A stretch of 12,026 bases of DNA, taken from contig PWPR01000191.1 of assembly GCA_003557085.1 (NCBI GenBank), positions 1 through 12,026 of the forward strand, given 5' to 3'. This document shows, one piece after another, positions 1 through 6,109 of the stretch (its first letter is position 1; each line of letters starts with the position of its first letter). The position numbers were made by a program, and so were the translations under genes. The notes beneath the pieces were generated by a model, which ran no database searches, was not told where the DNA came from, and was given only the letters and a program-made list of their open reading frames with translations. Source of the stretch: Clostridia bacterium (GTDB taxonomy: Bacteria > Bacillota > UBA994 > PWPR01).

Positions 1-139
1 TAAACTCAACTCCTAAACTATTATTCGCAACTTCTTTTGGCTCAAGCTCATCAAAAACAATTGTTTTAACTTCTATCTTCTTATCTCCAGTTAACTCTTT
101 TGCTTTAGTCATTCTTTCTAGTGAAATATTATCTTTCAT
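1..139 (-). CDS. 5' end of an unidentified gene downstream of fliL (partial, runs off the left edge)
   Basis: An open frame starts with ATG at 139 and stays open to the window edge (46 codons). An AGAGG Shine-Dalgarno lies seven bases upstream, and the ATG is 16 bases after the fliL stop, so this is very probably the next gene of the operon. The visible N-terminus is hydrophilic and charged (MKDNISLERMTKAKELTG..., then FDELEPKEVANN). It has no signal peptide or membrane segment, which argues against FliO/FliZ, a common gene at this spot in Clostridia. It also lacks the LSQxEIDxL start typical of FliM. A short FliN-like protein with a disordered acidic leader before a SpoA domain would fit, but that is inference from position and composition only. 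Confidence 0.6.
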   Translation of the reverse strand, partial: MKDNISLERMTKAKELTGDKKIEVKTIVFDELEPKEVANNSLGVEF

Positions 140-155
140 TTCAAACCTCTTTCAC

Positions 156-575
156 TTATTGAGTAATCAAATCTTTAAAATATACTCTTTTAATGTGTTC
201 ATAGCCTAAGTCATCAGTTAATCTAGCTATAATTCTTTCATTAAGTGTCTCTTGTAAACTGTCTTCGTAATACTCATATTCTTCCATACTTCTTAATACA
301 TCTATTATTAAATCTCTAATTTTAAATGAGTTATGCTTCATATTATCCACTTCATCTTTGCACATTACAGTAAGTATCACTTCTGTTTTAACAAAGCTTC
401 TACTATTTCTTATATTGGTCAAAATTGCCCCATCAACTGCATAAACATATTCGATCTCTTCATTATTAGCTTCAAAAAATGACAAGTTCAAATCAAATAT
501 TTGTGCTACAGCGATGCCTATTACAAACATAAAGATTAAACATGCAATTATAGTTATATTTTTCTTATTCATCAT
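156..575 (-). CDS. fliL: FliL, flagellar basal-body/stator-associated membrane protein
   Basis: FliL is a single-pass inner membrane protein that surrounds and supports the stator units. Counted from the ATG at 575 it is 139 residues long, the usual size. One membrane helix lies at about residues 7-27 (NITIIACLIF...), followed by a short acidic linker. The periplasmic FliL domain begins near residue 47 with the typical YAVDGAILTNIRNSRSFVKT stretch and ends in the family-like VYFKDLITQ. A longer frame opens at a GTG (593), but that codon lies upstream of the best Shine-Dalgarno, AAAGGAAG, which instead serves the tandem ATGs at 575 and 572; either may be used. The gene overlaps the end of motB by 11 bases, suggesting translational coupling. 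Confidence 0.93.
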   Translation of the reverse strand: MMNKKNITIIACLIFMFVIGIAVAQIFDLNLSFFEANNEEIEYVYAVDGAILTNIRNSRSFVKTEVILTVMCKDEVDNMKHNSFKIRDLIIDVLRSMEEYEYYEDSLQETLNERIIARLTDDLGYEHIKRVYFKDLITQ

Positions 576-1365
576 ATTGCTTCCTTTGTTCACTTGTTAC
601 ACTATCTGGCCCTACACGTACTAAAAGAATGTCTGTTCTTCTGTTCATAGCACGTCCTTCAACAGTATCGTTATCAGCTACCGGCTCATATTCGCCATAA
701 CCTTTGGCTATTAGTTTTCTTGCGTCAAAGCCAGCATCATACTTCAAGTAATACAAAACATTTAATGCTCTTTTGAGTGACAACTCGAAGTTATCTCTAA
801 ACTCAGGAGTATTTATCGGAACATCATCAGTATGTCCTTCTAAAATTAGCCTATCTAAAATTTCATCATAATCTTGAATAATATCTGTTAATTGAATTAA
901 GACTTCATAAGCTGCTGGGTTAATGTTATCCCTTGCTGAGTCAAATAGCATATTATTTGCTAATCTTATCCTTATTTCTCTTCCAAACATTGTAACTTGT
1001 AAGTTTAATCCCTTCTCTTCGTTTATGGCAGCTAAAGCTGCATAAAGCTCTCTGAAGTCTTGCTCAATTTTTCTCATGTCTGTGTCTGTTATAGGATTGT
1101 CTTCTTGCTCAAGATCCTTTATAGGATTATGTCCCATGTCAATGATACTGAAATTATGGTCTAAAATTGAGCTAGATTCTTCTGTATCTAAAATCCTGGC
1201 TTGCCCTGTAAATGACTCTACTAAGGCTTGCCATTTAACTGCATCAACAGATGAAAAAGAAAACAGCAAGATAAAAAAGGCCAGTAGTAAAGTTACAACA
1301 TCACTATATGTTACAATCCATGAGTTTGGACCATCATCGCCCGGTTTTTTTCTTAGTTTCATCAT
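565..1365 (-). CDS. motB: MotB-type stator protein
   Basis: This is the peptidoglycan-anchored stator subunit that forms the ion channel with MotA. The N-terminus has the short basic tail and a single membrane helix at about residues 20-38. It contains the ion-binding aspartate D22 in TYSDVVTLLL. A linker and plug region follow. The OmpA-like peptidoglycan-binding domain covers about residues 125-250, with EGHTDD near 176-181, LSLKRA near 195-200 and KGYGEYEP near 221-228. Length (266) is normal. The start overlaps the motA stop in an ATGA junction; tandem ATGs at 1365 and 1362 make the exact start ambiguous by one residue. The TYSD and FFILLFSFSSVD segments resemble MotS/PomB-type subunits more than B. 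subtilis MotB, which bears on ion choice but does not prove it. Confidence 0.95.
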   Translation of the reverse strand: MMKLRKKPGDDGPNSWIVTYSDVVTLLLAFFILLFSFSSVDAVKWQALVESFTGQARILDTEESSSILDHNFSIIDMGHNPIKDLEQEDNPITDTDMRKIEQDFRELYAALAAINEEKGLNLQVTMFGREIRIRLANNMLFDSARDNINPAAYEVLIQLTDIIQDYDEILDRLILEGHTDDVPINTPEFRDNFELSLKRALNVLYYLKYDAGFDARKLIAKGYGEYEPVADNDTVEGRAMNRRTDILLVRVGPDSVTSEQRKQYDE

Positions 1366-2129
1366 TTATCTTCTCTTCTTTCTGTTTCTACAAAGGTATT
1401 TAACTTCTCTTCTATCATTATTGGCGCATCTCCAGCCTGAACAGATATTATCCCTTCAATAATCATCATTTTATAAAGCACTTCCTGATCACTTTTGTAT
1501 TTGAGCTTACCAGCTAAAGGTAAAAATACTATATTAGCCAGCACTGTGCCATAAAAAGTTGTTATCAAGGCGACAGCCATAGCAGGACCTAAAGTTTCAG
1601 GGCTCTCTAACTGCTGAAGCATTGTTATCAATCCAATAAGAGTTCCTATCATTCCAAAAGCAGGTGCATATTTACCTAAAGTTTTTAGAATACCTTCTCC
1701 TTCTTCATGCCTGCGCACCATATTCTCAAGTTCCATATTAAGTATTTTTTTTATAGAATCTGGATCCATACCATCGACTACTAAAAGAGCACTCTTTTCC
1801 AAAAATGGGTTGTTTAGTTCTTTTGCTACTTTTTCAAGAGCTAAGAGTCCATTTCTTTTTGCTGTTATGGAGAGTTCACTTATTTGCTCTATAGCTAAGT
1901 CAGTGTCATAATGTCTCTCTAAAAAAGCATTTTTTATAACCCTTGAAGCATTTTTTATTGTATTTAGAGGGTAAGAAGCAAAGCTTGCAGCAAATGTCCC
2001 TCCAAAAACAATAAATATGGCTGAAGCATCTACAAAAGAACCTAGAGCTCCTTGTATAAGTATTCCTACTGTAATTAGTATTATTCCAGCTATTACTCCG
2101 ACAACAGTTGATATATCAAGCTTACTCAT
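1362..2129 (-). CDS. motA: MotA-type stator protein
   Basis: This is the channel and torque subunit of the stator. Four membrane helices are visible at about residues 7-27, 33-52, 150-170 and 182-204. The cytoplasmic loop carries the conserved charged residues that touch FliG (R92 and E99 in KRNGLLALEK). The two functional prolines are P156 in KYAPAFGMIG and P204 in VFLPLAGKL. Length (255) is normal. The ATG at 2129 has a strong AAGGGGTG site inside the end of flbD, and the genes overlap by 8 bases. Helix 4 reads AMAVALITTFYGTVLAN, close to the PomA/MotP pattern with paired threonines; T163 and T191 appear to match the threonines linked to sodium use in PomA. Confidence 0.96.
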   Translation of the reverse strand: MSKLDISTVVGVIAGIILITVGILIQGALGSFVDASAIFIVFGGTFAASFASYPLNTIKNASRVIKNAFLERHYDTDLAIEQISELSITAKRNGLLALEKVAKELNNPFLEKSALLVVDGMDPDSIKKILNMELENMVRRHEEGEGILKTLGKYAPAFGMIGTLIGLITMLQQLESPETLGPAMAVALITTFYGTVLANIVFLPLAGKLKYKSDQEVLYKMMIIEGIISVQAGDAPIMIEEKLNTFVETERREDK

Positions 2130-2328
2130 CTAAATCCACCCCTTGATCACTAAGAATATTTCGCTTATACTCTATGACTAAACGCCTAACTTCTTTTGCA
2201 CTTTCTTTAACAACATAAGTACGTTCATTAGAGGTTTTGACCAAGGTATGAGGTTTTTCTTCTATGGTTTCTATAATTTCTGCATTTAGATAAAAAGTTT
2301 CGTTATTAATCTTTGTCAATTTAATCAT
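2122..2328 (-). CDS. flbD: FlbD/SwrD family small flagellar protein
   Basis: This small protein (68 residues) belongs to the FlbD family, whose B. subtilis member SwrD raises stator torque and supports swarming. The start MIKLTKINNETFYLNAEIIE and the following threonine/valine-rich strand region are typical, as is its place just before motA. I chose the ATG at 2328 rather than the upstream TTG at 2337: family members begin with MIxLT, and the GAAGGG ribosome site is nine bases from this ATG but directly abuts the TTG. The gene overlaps motA by 8 bases. A 13-bp hairpin separates it from flgE upstream. Confidence 0.9.
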   Translation of the reverse strand: MIKLTKINNETFYLNAEIIETIEEKPHTLVKTSNERTYVVKESAKEVRRLVIEYKRNILSDQGVDLDE

Positions 2329-2353
2329 CTTAGACAACCCTTCGAGTGATAGA

Positions 2354-2385
2354 AGTCAAGGTAGTCTTTTGTGACTACCTTGACT
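2354..2385 (-). repeat. Perfect 13-bp inverted repeat (hairpin) just after flgE
   Basis: The arms at 2354-2366 and 2373-2385 (AGTCAAGGTAGTC and its exact complement) enclose a 6-base loop. The hairpin begins seven bases after the flgE stop codon. On the coding strand it is followed by TTCTATCACT, not a U-run, so it is not a classic intrinsic terminator. In this position it could protect the flgE message from 3' exonucleases or act as a weak pause. Its role is inferred. Confidence 0.75.
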
Positions 2386-2392
2386 ATTCTAC

Positions 2393-3640
2393 TTATCTTT
2401 TAATATTTACTAATTCTGTCAGCATTTCATCAGATGTTGAGATTACTCTAGAATTTGCTTGATAACCTCTTTGTGCAACTATCATTTCTGTAAACTCTTT
2501 AGCAAGATCAACATTAGACATTTCTAGAGAGTTTGCCTTAATTAAACCTCTTTCCCCTGTCCCTGGTCTACCAACTTGAGCTTCTCCAGAATTAAAAGAT
2601 GTTACATAAGAATTATTGCCTGACTTCTCAAGCCCAGCTGGATTAATAAAGTTTGCAAGAGCAATTGTAGCGATAACTTCATCTCTTCCATTTGAAAAAT
2701 TTCCAATAATATTCCCGTTTCCATCAATCCCTGTCCCCACTAAGGAGCCTGCTTCATGTCCATCTTGCCTACCTGTAATAGATGTTGCATTTGCATAAGC
2801 CGTAATTCTCTCCTCATTAGGAATTCTCAAGTTTACATTCATTGTAGCTGAGTTATTATTAAATCTAAGACTTAACTGATTTAAGTCTGCTTGGTCAAAA
2901 CGACCTTCTTCATTAAAAGATATGCTACCCTCGTTATTGCTTAAAATCGGATTATCGTCACTATCAAGTGCTAGGTTTTCTGCTTCAACTGTATAGTTGA
3001 AAACTATTCCATCTTCATCATAATCTCTTACAAAATTTAAAGTAATTACATGTGATTCTCCTAGAGAATCATATACTGTCATATTGTAGTCAAACGCTTC
3101 AGTAGTAGTGTCAAAATTTCCTTCTAAATCTATGTTTCTTGTTACTGTTGAAGGCATAGATATGTTAGAAAGATTTATTGCCTCAAGCGGTCTGGCATAA
3201 TCAATTCCGCTCATACCTCTACTATTCCAGCCCATTACTTTCTCCCCTGAGCTAGTAACTAAGTTGCCCGCACTATCCATTGTAAAATTGCCTGCCCGCG
3301 TGTAAGCTGTTCTAATCCCGTTATTTACTATAAAGTATCCTCTGCCATCTATAGCTAAATCGTCAGGGTTATCTGTTGTTTGAATACTTCCCTCTGCATG
3401 GTTTACTCCAATTGCTCCTACAGAAACTCCTAAACCGATTTGGGATGGATTTGTACCACCTAATCCTCCAGCAGTTGGTTGTGTTGCCCTTGCCATAGTC
3501 TGACCTAGTACTTCTTGAAAACTTATGTTCGATGCTTTATATGATAGTGTATTAACATTTGCTATATTATTGCCTATAACATCCATCTTAACTTGGTGTG
3601 CTCTTAAACCCGACACTCCAGAATACATTGATCTCAACAT
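2393..3640 (-). CDS. flgE: FlgE, flagellar hook protein
   Basis: This is the main hook subunit, exported by the flagellar type III system and polymerised under the FlgD cap. It has the N-terminal rod/hook signature MLRSMYSGVSGLRAHQVKMD followed by IGNNIANVNT. The central TSS-type and D1 elements follow (GAIGVNHAEGSIQTT near residues 76-90, DLAIDGRGYFIV near 94-105). The C-terminal coiled-coil signature is EMSNVDLAKEFTEMIVAQRG with YQANSRVIST just after it. The usual NTxGYK at residue 30 reads NTLSYK here. Length (415) is ordinary for Firmicutes. The ATG at 3640 has a strong AGGAGG nine bases upstream. Hairpins lie directly before and after the gene, which suggests its message is stabilised or controlled separately from its neighbours. 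Confidence 0.97.
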   Translation of the reverse strand: MLRSMYSGVSGLRAHQVKMDVIGNNIANVNTLSYKASNISFQEVLGQTMARATQPTAGGLGGTNPSQIGLGVSVGAIGVNHAEGSIQTTDNPDDLAIDGRGYFIVNNGIRTAYTRAGNFTMDSAGNLVTSSGEKVMGWNSRGMSGIDYARPLEAINLSNISMPSTVTRNIDLEGNFDTTTEAFDYNMTVYDSLGESHVITLNFVRDYDEDGIVFNYTVEAENLALDSDDNPILSNNEGSISFNEEGRFDQADLNQLSLRFNNNSATMNVNLRIPNEERITAYANATSITGRQDGHEAGSLVGTGIDGNGNIIGNFSNGRDEVIATIALANFINPAGLEKSGNNSYVTSFNSGEAQVGRPGTGERGLIKANSLEMSNVDLAKEFTEMIVAQRGYQANSRVISTSDEMLTELVNIKR

Positions 3641-3666
3641 TGTTAGTGTCCTCCTATTTATTAAGT

Positions 3667-3726
3667 TTCAAGCCCGTCTATCGTTCGGGGCTTGAATATA
3701 GCTTCTATAAATAGTCCAGCTATATT
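3667..3726 (-). repeat. Two tandem hairpins in the flgE leader
   Basis: Two inverted repeats fill the gap upstream of flgE. One has arms 3718-3726 and 3695-3703 (AATATAGCT and its complement, 14-base loop), starting right after the upstream stop codon. The other has arms 3688-3696 and 3667-3675 (TTCAAGCCC type, 12-base loop). They share two bases (3695-3696), so their full forms compete slightly. Neither is followed by a U-run on the coding strand. The flgE ribosome site lies about 17 bases after the second hairpin. A role in message processing, stability or translation of flgE is inferred. Confidence 0.7.
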
Positions 3727-4101
3727 TTAGATATTTATTACTCCGTCTACATTTGTAAACACCCTGTCTTGCATACTCTTCATTGCTGTAATAATTGTCT
3801 TTGATTCAATATTTGCTATGTACACAGCTTTTTCTGTTATTATTAAAGAGTTTTTAATTCCTTTATCAGCTGCCATGTCAATAGCTTTTGATATATTTTC
3901 AACATCATTTTCATCTAAGTTTATACCTCTTTTTTCAAGCCTTTCCCCTGCATGTTTTGAAAATTTGATTTCTCCTTTTACTGAGTTAACTTTCTTTTCT
4001 AAAATCTTAGCAAACTCATTCTTATGATTTTTTTGCTTTGGAGGTAGCTTCTTTTGCAACTCCGCATTATTTACAATAATTTGGTTATTTATTCTGTTCA
4101 C
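3727..4101 (-). CDS. Small flagellar operon protein (TIGR02530-type)
   Basis: This 124-residue protein matches my memory of the conserved flagellar operon protein family TIGR02530, found between flgD and flgE in many Firmicutes; its exact function is unknown to me. Recognisable pieces are EIKFSKHAGERLEKRGI at about residues 44-60, an AxDMAADKGIKNSLII segment at about 74-88, and the C-terminal VFTNVDGVINI. There is no signal peptide or membrane segment. The start is a GTG at 4101, overlapping the end of flgD by 17 bases, with an AGGGAT site nine bases upstream; no ATG occurs near the N-terminus. Its place in the hook gene group suggests a role in hook assembly. Confidence 0.85.
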   Translation of the reverse strand: MNRINNQIIVNNAELQKKLPPKQKNHKNEFAKILEKKVNSVKGEIKFSKHAGERLEKRGINLDENDVENISKAIDMAADKGIKNSLIITEKAVYIANIESKTIITAMKSMQDRVFTNVDGVINI

Positions 4102-4489
4102 TTATACCAATCCCTATTATATTTTCTGGTAAAATTGACTTGTTCCCTATATTTACTGTTATATTGCCACTTTGACTTAATGACACACTATCCACCTTGC
4201 CTACTAATACATCAGCGGTTTGTGAAACTCTATAGCTAACTTCTTTCCCTAGATACTGCATCGCCTTCATGTGACTAAAATCTCTTGTCAAATTTTGGAT
4301 TGCTTCAAGTGTTGAAAATTGCACTGATTGACTTAGAAACTCATTATTATCTACTGGTGAAAGCGGGTCCTGATGTTTTAGCTGTGCTACTAAAAGCTTT
4401 AAGAACATCTCTTTATCAATTTGATTACTTCTTTCATGCTGGTTTAAGTTATCTACATTTTGATTTCCTACAATGTTTACGCTTTGCAC
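4085..4489 (-). CDS. flgD: FlgD, hook capping/scaffold protein
   Basis: FlgD forms the cap on which hook subunits polymerise. The N-terminal FlgD core is clear: EMFLKLLVAQLKHQDPLSPV at about residues 27-46, then NEFLSQSVQFSTLEAI. A short beta-rich tail follows (KEVSYRVSQTADVLVGKVDS, then a strand around TVNIGNKSI). At 134 residues it is the short Firmicute form, without the Ig-like tail domain of enterobacterial FlgD. The GTG start at 4489 has a strong AGGAGG nine bases upstream. The stop codon of fliK (TAG) forms the first bases of this ribosome site, tightly linking the two genes. Confidence 0.95.
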   Translation of the reverse strand: MQSVNIVGNQNVDNLNQHERSNQIDKEMFLKLLVAQLKHQDPLSPVDNNEFLSQSVQFSTLEAIQNLTRDFSHMKAMQYLGKEVSYRVSQTADVLVGKVDSVSLSQSGNITVNIGNKSILPENIIGIGISEQNK

Positions 4490-4502
4490 TCTTACTCACC
4501 TC

Positions 4503-6053
4503 CTAAATAAATACGTTAATTCTATGCCCTAAGGCTTTGTATTGTTTGTTTTTTAGTTCATCATTGTCTAAGCTTTTTAACTGTATTTTTATACTTCTAT
4601 TTTCATATTTATAACTACTATTGCTGTCATTTGAGCTAAACTCACTGGTATTTTCTTGATAGCTCATTGGGTTAGCTTGTTCTAAGCTTTCTGACCTAAC
4701 ATGTATTTCCATATTGTTAAGATTCATTTCTCTATTTGAAAAAACAGAAATAAGCTCACTTGAATTTTCTCTTAAACTCGTTCTCACAATCTCTGTTTCA
4801 ACAGTGATATTTGCAACATAGCCTTGCTTGTTTTTTTGGACATCAATTACTACTTCTCCTAAGTTCTCAGGCTTAAGCTGAATTACAAGTTTCTCGGATT
4901 CAAAATTCTTATAGTAATCAATCTTTTCTGCTAATTGATTAATTATTTCTTTTGAAGAAATTGCCTGACTATAATCACTATTTTCTGAGTAACTGCTCAC
5001 TTCCTCGGCCATGTTAGTATTTAGACTGTCACCAGTTTCAGTTAAGTCATTACTAATTTCTCTTTCGTCTTTACTATTAATTTGTGCAAAATTCATTGAA
5101 AAATCTCCATGTTTATTGTTGCTAAGACATATTTCTTGCTTAAAATCTAAAGGCATATCTTCTTCTAACATGTTTTTTACTAAATCAGTATTCTCTTTGA
5201 AATTCTCAGTGATTACGTATCTACTATTTTGACTGTTTTCACCATAGCTTATTTTTGCAATCATCTTTGCATTGACTTTAAAATCTTCACTAGCTTTTTC
5301 ATTTAGTGAACTACTTATGATCTCTATTAGCTTCTCATGCTTGATTGAGATATCATTCTTACTTGCAAACTCTTCTAAAGTATCATATAGCTCATTTACT
5401 GCTATAAGCTTTTCATTATAATACTTATTTGAGTCAGCCGTAGTTTTTTCTAGTAAACTATTTTCTATTGTCTCGTTATGCTCAACTACTTGAATAAGTT
5501 GAGATTTAAGCTCATCAACCAATTCATTTTTAACTTTGTCGATATAACTTATTTTATGATTTTTCTTATTAATAGTATGTTTAAGTAATTCTCCTTTCTT
5601 GTATATTATTTCATCTTTTTCCTTATAATCTTGTTTGCTTTCAAGCAAATTATACTTATTTTTAAGTTCTTGATTATAATTAATGTTCATGTTTTGCTCA
5701 GTTTGGTCAAAATCAAACTCTTCTACAGAATCTTTAAGAAGTTTGTAGTTTTCATCACTTACATTCTTAGTATTATCAACACCTATCACATCTTCTTTAT
5801 TAGTAAATACTTCATCCTTTGTTATGGCCAGATGATTCAATGCATTTAGTGTTACCATCTCAGTTTCAAGCACTTCTTCAAAATCAAGAAGTTCTTCTTC
5901 TAACTTATCTTCTTGTTTTAGGGCAGATTTATCACTTGACATCAATTTTTGAAGTTTCAGTTTGAAATCATCAATATTATCATCAGCATTTACCATCTCA
6001 TTAAGAAGTCCTAAGTTAACATTCATCTGGTCTACTTTAGCTACACTCGTCAC
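4503..6053 (-). CDS. fliK: FliK, hook-length control protein (divergent, Asn/Glu/Lys-rich)
   Basis: The 516-residue frame lies where fliK is expected, just before flgD. The only well-conserved part is the C-terminal Flg_hook domain: EKLVIQLKPENLGEVVIDVQ at about residues 387-406, then YVANITVETEIVRTSLRENS and FSNREMNLNNMEIHV up to about 452. FliK is a secreted molecular ruler that stops hook growth and switches export specificity through FlhB. The first 370 residues are poorly conserved, low in proline and rich in Asn, Glu, Lys and Ser, with no tryptophan. This is unlike the Pro/Gln/Thr-rich rulers of enterics. The start is a GTG at 6053 with AAAGGAGG about nine bases upstream. It follows fliG after 56 bases, with no fliH, fliI or fliJ between. 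Confidence 0.88.
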   Translation of the reverse strand: MTSVAKVDQMNVNLGLLNEMVNADDNIDDFKLKLQKLMSSDKSALKQEDKLEEELLDFEEVLETEMVTLNALNHLAITKDEVFTNKEDVIGVDNTKNVSDENYKLLKDSVEEFDFDQTEQNMNINYNQELKNKYNLLESKQDYKEKDEIIYKKGELLKHTINKKNHKISYIDKVKNELVDELKSQLIQVVEHNETIENSLLEKTTADSNKYYNEKLIAVNELYDTLEEFASKNDISIKHEKLIEIISSSLNEKASEDFKVNAKMIAKISYGENSQNSRYVITENFKENTDLVKNMLEEDMPLDFKQEICLSNNKHGDFSMNFAQINSKDEREISNDLTETGDSLNTNMAEEVSSYSENSDYSQAISSKEIINQLAEKIDYYKNFESEKLVIQLKPENLGEVVIDVQKNKQGYVANITVETEIVRTSLRENSSELISVFSNREMNLNNMEIHVRSESLEQANPMSYQENTSEFSSNDSNSSYKYENRSIKIQLKSLDNDELKNKQYKALGHRINVFI

Positions 6054-6080
6054 ATTCCCTTTCCTCCTTTCTCTATTACT

Positions 6081-6106
6081 AATAAATCTATATAAAATAA
6101 ATCTAT
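6081..6106. repeat. 11-bp direct repeat in the fliG-fliK junction
   Basis: The word AATAAATCTAT occurs at 6081-6091 and again at 6096-6106, a 15-base period. It sits exactly where fliH-fliI-fliJ would normally lie. It may be chance in AT-rich DNA. Confidence 0.6.
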
Positions 6107-6109
6107 TGC

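Noticed and set aside
1076..1462. Plus-strand frame of 128 codons across motB/motA.
   Set aside because: It lies antisense to two well-conserved overlapping genes and has no recognisable domain; a frame shadow.
2354..2385. Transcription terminator between flgE and flbD.
   Set aside because: The stem is strong, but no T-run follows on the coding strand and the downstream genes have no separate promoter that I can see. Kept as a hairpin only.
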